A stretch of DNA of 64,000 bases from Azorinus chamasolen (lineage: Eukaryota > Mollusca > Bivalvia > Cardiida > Solecurtidae), in contig OY755252.1 of NCBI GenBank assembly GCA_963576725.1, positions 29,157,078-29,221,077 of the forward strand, given 5' to 3'. Positions 11,307 through 24,678 of the stretch are shown piece by piece (the stretch's first letter is position 1; the number at the start of each line of letters is the position of its first letter). Position numbers and translations under genes: made by a program. The notes under the pieces were generated by a model that saw only the letters and a list, made by a program, of their open reading frames with translations, did no database searches and was not told the origin of the DNA.

Positions 11307-12413
11307 AGATCTAGCGAAGTATTACAGGTAGATATTTAAAATGTTTGAAAGGATCCGTTACAATGGAAACAATTACAATACCGCTTACAGTTTATTGTTT
11401 GGTTATCAATTTACAGATACAGTCTAATTGCATTAATTCGGATCTCGTTTTCTCGTAATGACGGGATAACTCGTATGTATTGCAAAGTCCCAGTACACTG
11501 CCTATTGTTTTCTATATACAAAATATGCAAATATTAGGAAATGTAAACTTGAAAATTCGGATGTGTAGACCTTCATTAATCCCATTGTTTATGTGGGATT
11601 AACTCGGATCGGTGAGATTGGCAGTGCTTAAGATTGTCGCACGTCGTATTTTTCACACCTTTATGTTACAGCGTTCCTGCTCTATTGTTAAATTATCACC
11701 TTTATCGGTGGTTACGCAATGTGACACAGATATTCAGCAATAAGCTGTCCATTTTCAGGTTCGAAATTTTGCCGAGAAAACCAGAAAAGTTGTTTGGTTA
11801 TCAATTTACAGATACATGTACTTTGCTTCTGAGTCTTTTGTCGAAAAGAAGAACAGTAGGTAAACCAGCAAGATTGATTCTTGTGACTTTTAACACACAA
11901 CACTGATCATGAACTTGAGTTTTAAAGGAAAAGTGGTAGATTGAAGTCAGTCTATATCAGATAAAATATAATCTGAACAAAAAGCGGATACGGCTAAAAC
12001 TGACTGAATCTTAGACACACAGGCCAGCGGACTCATCATTACTTGTCGTCCATGTTAGACGGAGGATCTAAATAATTACACAGGGATATGCCATTGTGTT
12101 TTATAACCATAATTGATATGTTTACGCGAGATATATTTTTATTTAACATAAGCATTAGACATGTTTGGATTACTGTAAGATATGGGTTATGTATGCCCTA
12201 CGATGTTTCCAAATTGATTACATTTTCCCCATTGAAATTATTTATGATTTAAACATATGTTTATTTGGTTTTGTTACATACTATGTCTGGACTATTCATA
12301 TCAGCAAGATCAATGAGTTCTGCATATATTCAACTCCTGCAAACCACGTGAGCACTGAGTGATGGCTATCATGTGCTTGCTAAGGTATATTCAGACATAA
12401 CTCTACTTTATAA
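11307..12413. other. Unassigned spacer
   Basis: AT-rich. A direct repeat of about 25 bp (tgtttggttatcaatttaca) occurs at about 11397 and 11791. No gene signal is seen. Confidence 0.4.
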
Positions 12414-12753
12414 CTAAACCCCCAGTGGTGATTTTGCTACTGACCGTGCCAAGGCGGTTCTCTCTTTGACATCTTTACTTTTGTTTGTCTTGTGTCTTTG
12501 TGCTTGTGTTTTGTTCATGTTTGTCTCTGGTGCTCGTGTATTTGTTGATGTTTTCTGTGTTCTTCTCGTGTGTTTGCGTGTGTTTGGTTGTTGGTGTGTG
12601 TGACATGCTGTCTATTGATGTGTTGGTGGTGATTGTGTCTTGTATGTGTGTGTGTGTATGAGTATAATTTGCTATGCTTTCTGTAGGTGTTTTGGTGATG
12701 GTGGCGTTTTGTATGTGGCTTTTCCTGCTTGAATTTACTACTTTTTCATTTAT
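12414..12753 (+). mobile_element. Naiad-type PLE tail, subfamily 2, 5'-truncated at the hairpin
   Basis: Starts at aaacccccagtgg, with the complete conserved hairpin (arms 12423-12429 and 12436-12442) and second hairpin, followed by the GT-rich tail and the terminus tactactttttcattt. Flanks contain TTTATA on both sides, a possible short target duplication. Confidence 0.8.
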
Positions 12754-13075
12754 ACAATTCTTGAATGCTACCATACTATAACTTGTAATATGAAGCCACT
12801 CAATGGACTGTGTTAAAGTGGCTGCTTAATGCATGCAAACTATCAGTATGTACTATTTGATTCAGTTTGTATTTTGGGACTAAGGTCTGGCTTGAACACG
12901 AACAAAGATTATACAGAGTCGATTGCACAATCAAACACTTAATCAGATTTAGTCAAGTTTTACTACATTGCCGTGTTCTTTGTCCAAACGACCCACAGTC
13001 TTTCTACCATTTTACTCACCCTACACTTTTAGCTAGAACGTCTAAGTCGGATGCTTGAATGGTTGTCGGTTGACA

Positions 13076-13251
13076 TTTCAGTGTTGTTATATTTTCTGGT
13101 CATTCAGGATCATTAGTTTTGATAGTATAGGTTTGGAAAATTGCATACTGCTTAAGCCGGTGCAAGGGGGTGTGAGTAGTGTTGCACTTTTAATTACTAC
13201 TCATGAACAGACTCAAAACCGAGTCTGCATTTTTCTCTTTCGGCATTGCTA
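13076..13251 (+). repeat. Dispersed repeat of the 'gagtctgc...ttcagaat' family
   Basis: Contains gtgttgttatattttctggt, gcttaagccggtgc, gtgttgcactttt and catgaacagactcaaaaccg, as in 53339-53733 and (inverted) 36779-37205 and 61020-61272. It lacks the ttcagaat end here. Spacer at 12754-13075 has no recognised content. Confidence 0.7.
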
Positions 13252-13427
13252 CATCACGTGATCTATGCCTAGGTGCGGATAATCCTTAGAATATTTATAC
13301 TAACACTTTGTTGAGTCGAATTCTGATTTAGAAGCTAATGAAAAACATCCATTATTTAGGACATTTCCAAACATCGTGTTTAAATTTCATACTAAAGGTA
13401 TTGTAATTCGCAAGTTGGCCATTTTAT

Positions 13428-14160
<733 letters not shown>

Positions 14161-14166
14161 GTGTTT

Positions 14167-14281
14167 GCATAACCTGGAAAGTCACTACGGCCATGTTATC
14201 GCACACCAAACAAGTCACTACGTTTTGGCAAGTCACTACGTTTTTTGGTGTAGTGACTTTCCAAACTAGCCAAAACTACTT
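14167..14281 (+). repeat. Microsatellite-linked 115-bp repeat with AAGTCACTAC motifs
   Basis: Immediately follows the GT run: gcataacctggaaagtcact, two further aagtcactacg motifs and one inverted gtagtgactt. A copy about 95% identical stands at 20915-21030, again directly after a GT run. A related arrangement in the other orientation lies at 30830-31028. Confidence 0.8.
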
Positions 14282-14339
14282 ATTTTGCCGTTTTATGTCA
14301 TAAAATCGAAAAAAATCGGATGGTGTGAGTTTCACGGAA

Positions 14340-14490
14340 ACACTCTAATTTTAAACACAGTCGTCGTTGTGCGAAAAATTGGAACCGCACACATCGACGC
14401 CATTCACTGCGCAGCGCATGCGCACTACGTACAAAATTCCATTATCGGTAGATCCAATATGGCCGCTAAATAACACGAGACATGGCAGTA
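14340..14490 (+). promoter_or_regulatory. Candidate CpG-rich promoter and first exon
   Basis: Unlike its surroundings, this patch is rich in CpG. It carries GCGCATGCGCAC at about 14415 (the palindromic NRF1 consensus) and aatatggccgc at about 14457 (one mismatch from a YY1 site). An ATG in gacATGGCA is followed at once by GTAAGT, a consensus splice donor, at about 14482-14493. This combination is typical of animal housekeeping promoters with a tiny first coding exon. Which downstream exons it would join is unknown. Motif-based inference only. Confidence 0.35.
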
Positions 14491-16339
14491 AGTTATTTTA
14501 TATTTACCAAATATCTAGTTCTACTGCATATTTACTGCAAATTACGATTGTTCTGTAGTGCTGAATAATACAAATAGTGAAGATAATACATAAAATAATA
14601 TATCTACATTATAAATATCTCGGACATGGGCAAATCCTTCATTTTTACTTTCGTTGTGGACTTTTTCCCTCGCTCAGTTTAAAAATTAGTGTTTTTTTTT
14701 ATATCTTTAATGGTCGTGTCCCCACTAGGTCTTGAGCATACTGAACATGAACTTCAGCAAAAATAAGCTACATTCCGTCAATGAGGTTGAGTTAGGTGTA
14801 TTTATAGTATAGAGACAAAGCGCCCCACATGCCGACACGTACCAGGACTTGAGCGTCTGAGGTCATTATCTTATTTCATGAAAATGTTTCGCAAGACCCG
14901 AAATGGAGACCACGGTTGATATTGCTTACGTACTAAATGTAAATTTAATCAATGCAATTCCCATTGTTTTGGGTTGAGACTTTCTCATTTAGGTAAATTT
15001 ATACATATAGTTTGTTTATGAATATGATATTCCTATGGATTCGTGATACCCTATCAATTCGTGTATTGTGTAATCCCGTAGTTTTTTTCAACACAGAGTT
15101 TATTTCTGTGACCTAGTTTTTGTCAATAGCCTCTATGAAAAGGACTCGTTAATATATTACAATTTGACTCAAATCTGAAAACAATCCAAGCACTGTTTAA
15201 AAGAAGACATTTTTTCTAGAGGAGATTTAACAGATGCACCGGTCACCGATACAAACCGACCTTCACCCTTAGGCTTTCAATACACAAACGGCGATGCCCT
15301 AAATGGAGACCAAATAAGCAGACACCAAGTTGGATTTTGTGGAAATTTTGTGTGGATATATGATTATGGGATGAGAATCAACTAATTTATACCAGGTAAG
15401 CAGTAGAAAAGTGACTTTGTTATTCTATTTGATCGTTCCACCTCCGGTTACACACTAAGAAGCCTAAAACTATTTTAAACCACTACTTACAGTCTGATGT
15501 CTATTTTTTCACCACTTATGCCTTTTTCTCATTGATCATAGATTTGTGCTTTATGAACTTTCGTGTGTTGGGAATACCCACTTTGCTTGGACCTAGTGGG
15601 AAGTTCTGTTTTAACCCTTTCCCTCATATAAACGTGTTTTCACACATTTGCAAACAGAGTAGACCACAGGGGGCCATTTTGTGGGTCTAGATGGTCGATC
15701 ACCGAAAGAAAAATGCAAGATGTGTTCTTTGCCAATCTTTTTAGGTATTGTAATCAATGAAAAATTATGTGTGAGTAAATCTCTTCACGACTATAAACCC
15801 TTCACTGCATGTGCCTGTTTATGTCAATGCAAACACAGTAGATCCAGATCAAATGTAATGAAATAAATTTACAAACAGAGTAGATCCAGATCAGACAGCT
15901 TTTGTTGTAGATCACTGATCAGGGTCTTATCGGTTTGCTGTACAATTACTGTCACAGCTAAACTTGTACTCATGTATCATTACAAAAACTCAATCTCCGT
16001 GAAATTATTATTTCTTACACGAATATTCATGGAGATCTGACGCCTTTTTTCACAATGCTATTTTTTCAAAAGGATCTTTGGCTCTGACAGAAACTATAGG
16101 ATTAGATCAACAACATTTCATAAGCAACAGAGCAGAACCTGATCAGACAGCTCTTACAGGAACTGTCCGAGCTGGATCTACTCTATTTGCAAACGTGCGT
16201 GAAGCTGTTTATATAAATACGAGAAGGATTGGGAAATTTTTAAAGCAAATTTGGTGTCCGCTGTCAACAGAGCTAACTGGTGTTTATTAATCCTTTTTTC
16301 TCTTAAGAATATTTATTAAAGATTTCATGACCTTGTGAA
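14491..16339. other. Unassigned, possible intron
   Basis: AT-rich, no supported coding frame. Several copies of a loose motif (cagagtagatccagatcagacagct and variants, at about 15655, 15885 and 16125) are dispersed repeat fragments seen again at 23165, 23645 and 24105. Confidence 0.4.
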
Positions 16340-16804
16340 TATTCATTTATCCGTCAGTGAGATAACTCTCATATCATTTTTCATTCTGGAGTTATTGCCC
16401 TTTGATAGTTTCGGGTAGCAATTTCTTGTGCAACTAACTCCTCCTTTATTTTTCAACATAATTTCTTCAAACTTTCAGGAATGATAGATACTGATGTGTA
16501 GTTGTGCATATCAGTGAGATAACTCTATCATTTTTCATTCTGGAGTTATTGCCCTTTGATAGTTTCGGGTAGTAATTTCTTGTGCAACTAATTCCTCCTT
16601 TTTTTTCAAAATAAATGCTCCTTTTTCAGCTTTCAGTAGGCCCAAAGACAAATAAAAGATTAGTATTACAATAAGCAGTTTTACTCTCCTTGCTATTGCC
16701 TTAGCCCTAATAGACCTCATATGCGCAACTTCTAAAAGTTCACACATTGTGTAAATAGAACAGCCTTCGGGCGTATATTGCCCCGTCTCGCGGTGCTCTT
16801 GTTA
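16340..16804 (+). mobile_element. Short pearl-like element, two core units
   Basis: Two core units of about 160 bp begin with tgagataactct (16357, 16515) and share ggagttattgccctttgata and ttcttgtgcaactaa. The 3' end has gggcgtatattgcccc (a hairpin) and gtgctcttgtt at 16804, the same ending style as 19950-19974. No leader is clearly visible. Confidence 0.6.
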
Positions 16805-18325
16805 TCATTGTAGACCCAAGTCATTGGCTGCACTATTTTCTCTAGTATAATTTTCATGGAAAACAGCCATATAGAGACACAACGTATTTAGAAATGCAGT
16901 GCTTTAAATATGAGCTAATAAGTGTCTCTTAAGAACTTGACAGGCTGAAAATTGCATATTTTCAAGTTATTGTGTGTATTCTCTGCCCATTGGGGTCATT
17001 TTTTGTGACTCTCTTGCAGGACTTCTTCCTCTGGTGGATGTTGGGAAATATGTGTGTGTAGCGTCAGAATGGCCCAAATTTAAAGTGAAAATAGACGGTG
17101 TGTACATACTTTTGTGTGTAGTGAAAAAAGTCAACGTTCTTGACCTTGTTTTCTGGTGATCTAGAGACTGTGTTTGAACTAAATATGAATGTGTTAAGAG
17201 GGTATAACCCAAATCTAAGCCTGGAAGTAGCTAGGGGATGCAGAAAATGCCTGTTTTTACATGGAATAAAGAAGGGCAAAAGTGACCGGGCTCACACCTA
17301 TAACAGAAACTGTTAAAATGGAATATCTTCAAAACGGTAAGGATTACTGCCCTGAAATTTCAGATGTAGGTAATTTATGACTAAATTAGTAGCTTTTACA
17401 TGAGACAGTTTTTAACAGATCTGAGTAAATTTGAAGAAATTGAGATTTTTTAAAAAAGTGTGTTAAACGGTTCAGTATAAAGACCACTCTTGCACTTATA
17501 TCAGACTATTTGGCCTTCATAGGCTCTGTCAGACTATTTGACCTTCATAGGCTCTTTGATCTGGATCTAAACAGCATAGAACAACCCGGTTGATTATATT
17601 TTTGTTGAATTTCAAGCATTTTTTATTAAATTGAGAAATTTTGGCTAATGACGGGCAACTTAGAAGCGTCGGTATCGTCCGAAAGCCTTCCTAAAATTGC
17701 CTTTGGCTACTTGACATCTTCCTGCTGGAGAAATATCTTTTTTCTGGAATCAAAGGTCCAACATATGTATCAAATTTGGCAAAGTAAAGTATTTCGTAGA
17801 ATTTTGGACAGATTCCAGCATTTAGCATCTCATAAATTTAGCTTGAAGTGCATAAATCACAGTTTTTCATTGGATCTAGCCGCGCGACCGACTCTTTCAG
17901 TGCTTCCTGTCATTTTTTTTGGCTCTTCCAATGTGTTTTCTTACATAATTTCCAAGATCTAATATTCATCTCAATCAAATTTGCATTTTCAGAGTGTCTC
18001 TTTCTAGATTTATTGCATTTTTTCTGCATTTAATAACTTTAATAGTGCAGAGCTCTACATAAATTGCAACCGCTAATTAAAAATTGTTCATCAAGCATGC
18101 AAAGCGGGCGACTCTTAACCCTTATTTGTAGCTTCAGACAGACGCGACTGTAATTTCTGTGGCTGCTAAGCAAGGAAAAAGAGTGCTATTTCTATTTCTG
18201 AAATCTATTTGTATCTGCTGGCCTTAAGTTTTGAAGTTTGAGTGCCCTCTGTTATGGGTTTCCTTGAATACGGTGCAGCTAAGTTGGTCAGATGACTTTG
18301 AAAAGGTAACAAAGCATTGTTTTTA
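16805..18325. other. Unassigned spacer
   Basis: An acceptor-like site (tgtgactctcttgcag) ends at about 17020, but the frames behind it are short and unrecognised. A 104-codon open stretch at 17648-17962 shows no family resemblance. Treated as non-coding. Confidence 0.35.
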
Positions 18326-19974
18326 TTAGCTCACCAGAGCACAAAGTGCTCAGGGTGAGCTTTTGTGATCGCCTGTTGTCCGTCGGCGTGCGTCGTCCGT
18401 CGTTCGTCGTCCGTCGTCAACAATTTGAACCTTTAAAAATCTTCTCCTCTGAATCTACAAGGATCTCAACTTTCATCTTTGGCACATAGCATCATATTCA
18501 GGTCCTCTACAAAAGTTATATAAATTATGCCCCTGGGGTCAAAATTGACCCCGCCCCAGGGGTGTCTTGTTTTCAATAGAAACATATAGTAAAACTTTGA
18601 ATATCTTCTTCTCTGAAACCAGAAGGTTCTCAGCTTTCATAGTTGGCACATAGCATCATGTTCAGGTGCTCTACAAAATTTATATAAATTATAGCCCTGG
18701 GGTCAAAATTGGCCCCGCCCCAGGGGTGGGCAGTTTTCAATAGAATCATATAGTGCAAACTTTGAAAATCTTCTCCTCTGAAACTGGAAGGTTCTCAGCT
18801 TTCATATTTGGCACATAGCATCATGTTCAGGTCCTCTACAAAAGTTGTATTATTTATGGCCCCAGGGTCAAAATTGGCCCCACCCCAGGGGTGGGCAGTT
18901 TTCAATAGAAACAAATAGTGAAATCTTTGAAAATCTTCTTCTCTGAAACTGGAAGGCTCTCAGCTTTCATATTTGGCACATAGCATCATGTTCAGGTCCT
19001 GTACAAAAGTTATATAATGTATGGCCCCAGGGTCAAAATTGGCCCCGCCCCAGGGGTGGGCAGTTTTCAATAGAAACAAATGGTGAAATCTTTGAAAATC
19101 TTCTTCTCTGAAACTGGAAGGTTCTCAGCTTTCATATTTGGCACATAGCATCATGTTCAGGTCCTCTACAAATGTTATATAAATTATGTTCCCAGGGTCA
19201 AAATTAGCCCCGCCCCAGGGGTGGGCAGTTTTCAATAAAAAAGAAATAGTTAAATCTTTGAAAATCTTCTTCTCTGAAACTGGAAGGCTCTCAGCTTTCA
19301 TATTTGGCACATAGCATCATGTTCAGGTGCTCTACAAAAGTTATATAATGTATGGCCCCAGGGTCAAAATTGGCCCCGCCCCAGGGGTGGGCAGTTTTCA
19401 ATAGAAACAAATAGTGAAATCTTTGAAAATCTTCTTCTCTGAAACTGGAAGGCTCTCAGCTTTCATATTTTGCACATAGCATCATGTTCAGGTCCTCTAC
19501 TAAAGTTATATTAATTATGGCCCCAGGGTCAAAATTGGCTCCGCCCCAGGGGTGGACAAGTTTCAATAGAAACAAATAGTGAAATCTTTGAAAATCTTCT
19601 CTGAGACTGGAAGGCTCTTAGCTTTCATATTTGGCACAGAGCATCATGTTCAGGTCCTCTTTAAAAGTTGTATAAATTATGGCCCTAGGGTCAAAATTGG
19701 CCCTGCCCCAGGGGTGGGCAATTTTCAATAGAAACATATTGAGAAAACTTTGAAAATCCTCTTCTGAAACTGGAAGGTTAGTCTCAGCTTTCATATTTGG
19801 CACATAGCATCATGTTCAGGTCCCCTACAAGTTTTTCTAAATTATTTCCCTAGGGTCAAAATTGGCCCGCCCCAGGGCCGGCTAATTTTCTATAGAAACA
19901 TATAGTGAAAACTTTGAAAATCTTCTCCTCTGGTTGTCTGGTGAGCGCTTCAGGGCCATTCTGGCCCTCTTGTT
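18326..19974 (+). mobile_element. Pearl-like element with nine 164-bp core units
   Basis: The leader ttagctcaccagagcac is followed by a hairpin pair (gctcagggtgagc) and a cgtcgtccgt-rich run. Nine core units follow, each with ctctgaaactggaaggctct, catatttggcacatagcatc and ggccccgccccagggg. The 3' end has tctggtgag, the inverse of ctcaccaga in the leader, then the hairpin agggccattctggccct and cttgtt. It has no coding capacity; short frames across the units are artefacts of the repeat. Helentron-associated mobility is inferred from the architecture. Confidence 0.85.
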
Positions 19975-20883
19975 GTGAATTTCTCATAACTTGACAGTTT
20001 CATTATTTAAGAAACAACAATATTTAGCTAAATCATAACATAAACACTCAAATTAGTGTTCTGAACATGTATCTTAAAGCATTTTTCAAGGATTTTTGTA
20101 TATTTTATGTGGTTTCCCTGTTTTTCAGGCCTTGGAGGCACATCAGGAAGGACACATTTTTTCCATTGTTGGGCTTTGTGTGGCATATTCTTTGAGCCGG
20201 TACTTTGCACTGGGGTAGGAACCATGTACAACACCACTGAGCATGACAGGAAATACCATCCGGTCTTGGGTGAAAAGACTTTTGCGGCTACTCGGTGCTG
20301 CTTCCGCCGAAGCCGACTACATGCGGCTGAGATCTTTGATTAATGCTGACAGTTAATGAAGGTATGCTAACCATAGGAAACAATGTCCTTTTATGCTAAA
20401 ATTCACCCTGCACTGTTGAGTGAAATCTGATTGGGTAGTCTTTTTCTGCTTCTTGTGCTTGAAATACCCTTCTGGAAAGGAGAGGTGCCTGTTGCGGGGC
20501 ATGAATGCCGACTCATACCGTACATCTTCTTTAGGGTACTGATCACAAGCGACGACCATTTCAACCCGATTTAGCATTTCAAACTTGCTTGTCTATGCTA
20601 AAATAAGGATCTGGATCCAAACTCAGTCTAAGATCTTCATGATTAGGCCAGTTTATAGACAATTTTAGTCTTAAACTCAAGAATTTCAGCCAAATTTTAC
20701 ATCAGTTATCACTTAAATATCCAGTTTAAGGGTATTTTTTGTGAATCAGAGTTAACAATTTGGCTGGTTTCTAACAGATCACTGCCTGAGAGATGCTATG
20801 CCTTTTATTTCATCAAGATCAAATGAAAACTTTTTCAAGAAATTAGGATTTTAGTTTTCGCCTACATCGCCATCTATCGGCTT

Positions 20884-20885
<2 letters not shown>
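19975..20885. other. Spacer with one possible exon at 20129
   Basis: A good acceptor (ggtttccctgtttttcag) ends at 20128. The following 210 bp is locally GC-richer than its flanks and is open in one frame (GLGGTSGRTHFFHCW onward to a stop at 20342). A second frame (ALEAHQEGHIFSIVGLCVAY) stays open for 29 codons. I do not recognise either protein. It could be an exon of a gene starting near 14480, or chance. Confidence 0.25.
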
Positions 20886-20916
<31 letters not shown>

Positions 20917-21030
20917 ATAACCTGGAAAGTCACTACGGCCATGTTATCGCACACCTAACAAGTCACTACGTTTTGGCAAGTCACTACGTTTTTTGGTGTA
21001 GTGACTTTCCAAACTGACCAAGACTACTTA
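20886..21030 (+). repeat. GT microsatellite plus AAGTCACTAC repeat
   Basis: (GT)15 at 20886-20915, then a near-copy of 14167-14281. This is the second occurrence of the microsatellite-linked unit; here no PLE tail precedes the GT run. Confidence 0.8.
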
Positions 21031-21172
21031 TATATAGTATAAAAGCTATTGACTTCAAACTTCATATATAGATTGATCACATTGACAGCATGTGCAGTGC
21101 ACAAGGTTTGTAACTCTGTCTTCAGTATTTTTGGAGTTATTACCCTTTGTTATTTTTCAGTTTTCTGGATTT

Positions 21173-21500
21173 TTTTTCTAAACCTTTACAGATATTGAAT
21201 AATATGTGGTATGTGGCTTTATAATAATGAGTTACAGATGAAGTTTGAATTTCATGGCGCTTCATTGATTTTTCACAAAAACAGTGATTTTACTTAAAGA
21301 AAATTTCGGGAAATTCAGGTTTTCCGGAGTTATTTTCTAAACCCTTGCATATATTGATGTGATATTTGGTATGTAGCTTTAAAATAATGAGTTACATATC
21401 AAGTTTGAATTTTGTTACACTACATTGATTTTTAACGGAATTACAGCAATTTGACTTAGGAAATTTCGGGTTTTCTGCAGTTTTTTCTTAACTGTAGCAG
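21173..21500 (+). repeat. Tandem-core repeat, about 157-bp unit, 2+ copies
   Basis: ctaaacctttacagatattga (21178) recurs as ctaaacccttgcatatattga (21336), with ataatgagttacag/tat-caagtttgaattt in both. The units look like the core of a decayed pearl-like element without clear ends. Confidence 0.6.
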
Positions 21501-21764
21501 ATGTTGTAGTGATTTATTTCTATAACCCCCATCTCTGTGTCAACTGTACTAGTGGGAGTATTCATCACCTTTAGTGGTAGTTCTAGTTTTTGTGTCACCT
21601 ACCTAGAGGCAGTTTGTCACTTAGGGATCTCTTTAAATTGGGTCTGTATTTCTGGGCATAATTTGCAAAATTATATTCGCCACAACATTCGCCAGATTTA
21701 ATTTTTTATCGCCAGATTATGAATATTTTCGCCATTGGCGATTTTGGCAACCGCCAGCGGAGGC

Positions 21765-22632
21765 CCTGACTTTTCCTCCGTCTGTCTGTCCGTCACACTT
21801 TCTTTTTTGGGCTGTCATTTCTAAACTAATCGTTATAGAGCTTTCAAATTTCACACATGGAACAAGCATGATTAGAGGAAGTGTCATGCACAAGGGCCAC
21901 AACTGTAGCATCAATATATTTTGAGTTATTCCCCTTTATCATATTAACAATAAGTTTTTGTCGGCCGTGAGCAGTTGACACACGTGTTCCTCTGAACACA
22001 CTTGTCTATAGAAACATATAGGAAAACTTTGAAAATCTTCATCTTCTGAAACTGGCAGGTTCTCAGCTTTCATATTTGGCACATGTCATCATGCTCAGGA
22101 CCTCTACAAAAAAGTTATATAAAGTATGCCTCTGGGGTCAAAATTGACTCCGCCCCAGGGCCAGCTAGTTTTCTATAGAATCATATCGTGAAAACTTTGA
22201 AAATCTTCTCTGATTGTCTGGTGAGCGATATCAGGGCCTTTCAGGCCCTCTTGTTGGAGTTATTCCCCTATTACTTGTCCGGACAATAACTCTTTATCTA
22301 CTGGTTCAATTGATTTGATACTTTATACATGAAACAAGCATGATGACAGAAAGTATCATGCACAAAGACCATAACTCTAGCATCAATATTTTTGGAGTTA
22401 CATGTATTCCCCTTTTTCATATTTTCTTGTCATGACAATAACACTTTATCTAATGGTTCAGTTGATTTGAAATTTAACATATGGAACAGGCATGATGAGA
22501 GAAAGTGTCATGCACAAGGGCCATAAATCTAGCATCAATATTTTGGAGTTATTCCCCATTTTCATATTGTTTTACTTATGATTTTTACAAATACCATTCA
22601 GGTTGGTCATGTATATACCATGGTCAACTACA
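21765..22632 (+). mobile_element. Decayed pearl-like element, about 140-bp core units, interrupted
   Basis: A leader with ccgtctgtctgtccgtcaca (21778) is followed by core units marked by gtgtcatgcacaagggccac and ggagttattcccct (about 21914, 22256, 22393, 22545). The unique tail is tataccatggtcaacta (about 22630). The same family occurs inverted at 41948-42425. The element is split by 22004-22257. Confidence 0.65.
22004..22257 (+). mobile_element. 3' end of the 164-bp-core pearl-like element
   Basis: One and a half core units of the type at 18326-19974, then tctggtgagcgatatcaggg, a ggcctttcaggcc hairpin and cttgtt. It lies inside the previous element. Confidence 0.75.
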
Positions 22633-23223
22633 CCATGGACTGGGTGGATGTTTCAAAGGAGGTTGGTTTTTTTTAATCCGGTGGGGACTTGTGTATTGCA
22701 TATATAGCTATACAACATTAACTTGTTCTACTTGTAAGACTTAAATTACATGGATGTCTTTCAAATCAAATTATATATAGTTTGCATATGATTCTTACAT
22801 ATTTGTTTATTCTCCCATGTTGTTTAGAAAAACAGGTATTTAGACACAACCATCCATTAAAAGGACCATTAGTGGCCATGTTCAAAGGATCATATCTTGG
22901 GAAAAAGCACGGTGATCTTTAGTTTAGTGGCATTTCAATGAGTAAACCATAAACTTCATATGTGCAAAGTTTAAAACAAATCAGTCTGTTAGAAAAAATT
23001 GTTATATACGCCCCGTAATCACATTTATATATCACTTAAATTAGAAATACAAAGAAGAAGGTAGGTTTTTTTTTAACTTTAAGCCAGAAAATAGAATATA
23101 TAAATTGTGTTTTCAAATGATGTTGATGATGAGATCCAGAATCAGATTTATATTATATCATAAGCAAACAGGATAGACCCTGATCAGGCAGCTCCTACAT
23201 ACAGAAGCTGTCAGATCTGGGTC
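22633..23223. other. Unassigned spacer
   Basis: AT-rich, with one cagctcctacatacagaagctg palindrome-like piece at about 23190. No gene signal. Confidence 0.4.
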
Positions 23224-23231
23224 TAATGTGT

Positions 23232-23539
23232 GGGTGGCGGTGGTCTAGTGGTAACACGCTTGACTATCAGTTCGGAGGTCCGGGGTTCAAACCCGGTCAA
23301 ACCCGGAAATTTCAGAGACGCTTTTCCGTGTCTCCCACCCGCACATCTTCTCCACCCAGGGGTTAAAATGGGTACCTGTGAGGGTCACTCGCCGGTACTG
23401 CGGCTGCATGATTGCGCCATATGTTAGCAGTGCTCAATACTGTAGGCCAATGACTCATTAACCAGGGGAGTAAATGTACAGTCGGCTGAGCGGTCATCCA
23501 GACTGAAAGTAGACTATAACTAGGTACTTTACTTTACTT
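23232..23539 (+). mobile_element. tRNA-derived SINE with 8-bp target duplication
   Basis: The 5' end resembles a tRNA gene, with A-box-like tggtctagtggtaacacgc and B-box ggttcaaaccc (RNA polymerase III promoter). The anticodon arm does not fold properly, so it is not a functional tRNA. A tRNA-unrelated body and a short (ttact)n tail follow. TAATGTGT flanks it at 23224-23231 and 23540-23547. The intact duplication indicates a fairly recent insertion by LINE machinery. Confidence 0.85.
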
Positions 23540-23547
23540 TAATGTGT

Positions 23548-24678
23548 TTGCACAGGAGTTGAAAGGAGTATTTACGAAGTAATGGGTTAATCCTTTACTT
23601 GGGGTTAAACCTTTATTAGATAAATATGCTGTTCTACACCTTTGCATACAGAGAAGACCCAGATCAGACAGCTCCTGTGGGGTCTGCTCTGCTTGTTTTA
23701 AAAAATATAGATATGATTCTGCAGTTTCTTTGCTGGCCAACTTTGGGACTGGGGCACTTTCCCTGTTAAAAATTGATTATTCATGTAAGAAATAATGACA
23801 TCATTTATATTTATTAACTTAATTTTAAATAATGGCAGTTGTACATAATGGCAGTTGTACACATGGATATTGATGCACATTTAAAGTAATTAAAGTCATA
23901 TGTGCTTTAAATTAAATTTCAGTTGAGGGAAATCCTGAGGAAGAAGGAGAGGGACAAAGTAAATATTGTTTTGGTTGTTTGGGTTATTTTGTCAATACAC
24001 ATTGAGCAGAACATTGCAGTTAAAGTATTTCCTCTTCTAACAACACCTCCCTTGATCGGTTCCCACGGATGTACAGGTATATAAGGATCTTATAATTTCA
24101 TGTGTAAACAGAGCTGTCTGATCTAGGTCTGTCCTGTATCTATGGAGGAAAGTGTTAAGTGGACTTTCTTCATTTTAACTGCTCATTGGTTTCAGCAAGC
24201 TGATGAAATACTTGTTTCGTCAGTCCATCCCAAATTTCATGTCCCTTCTATAACTGTTTTAACTGAATGGATTTCAAAATAACCTGGCACAAATGTTCAC
24301 CGCACAAAGATGATGTGTCACATTCAACTCCCTGGTCCATTGGTCAAAGGTTATGGTTATCCTTCAGGTTCAAAGGTCGGGCATAGTGTTTCACAAACAC
24401 ATCTTGTTTGACTTGGTACAACTTCTAGTTCTTGTGCAATGTTAGGATATCTTCGTTTAGTTTTGAGAATGATATTCTAAAGATATTGCGAAAAAATTAA
24501 AAATTAGGTAGATCTATGAATTACATGTATATAATTGTAATTAACAATTTGTTTTAATTGTTATGGTTGATATCAATATTGATTAGTAGTGTCGGTAGTG
24601 CGTAAATAGATCAAGTAGAGATTTAAGAACAACATAAGATTTTATACATGTACATGTATGCATGAATTTGCTTTTCAG
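23548..24678. other. Unassigned spacer
   Basis: Fragments of the gatcagacagct dispersed motif occur at about 23655 and 24110. No coding frame is supported. Confidence 0.4.

Noticed and set aside
18425..19925. CRISPR-like or satellite gene array
   Set aside because: Regular 164-bp units without short repeat/unique spacer structure; animal DNA; the ends show a mobile element.
23232..23310. tRNA gene
   Set aside because: Has A and B boxes but no proper anticodon arm, and carries a SINE body, tail and target duplication.
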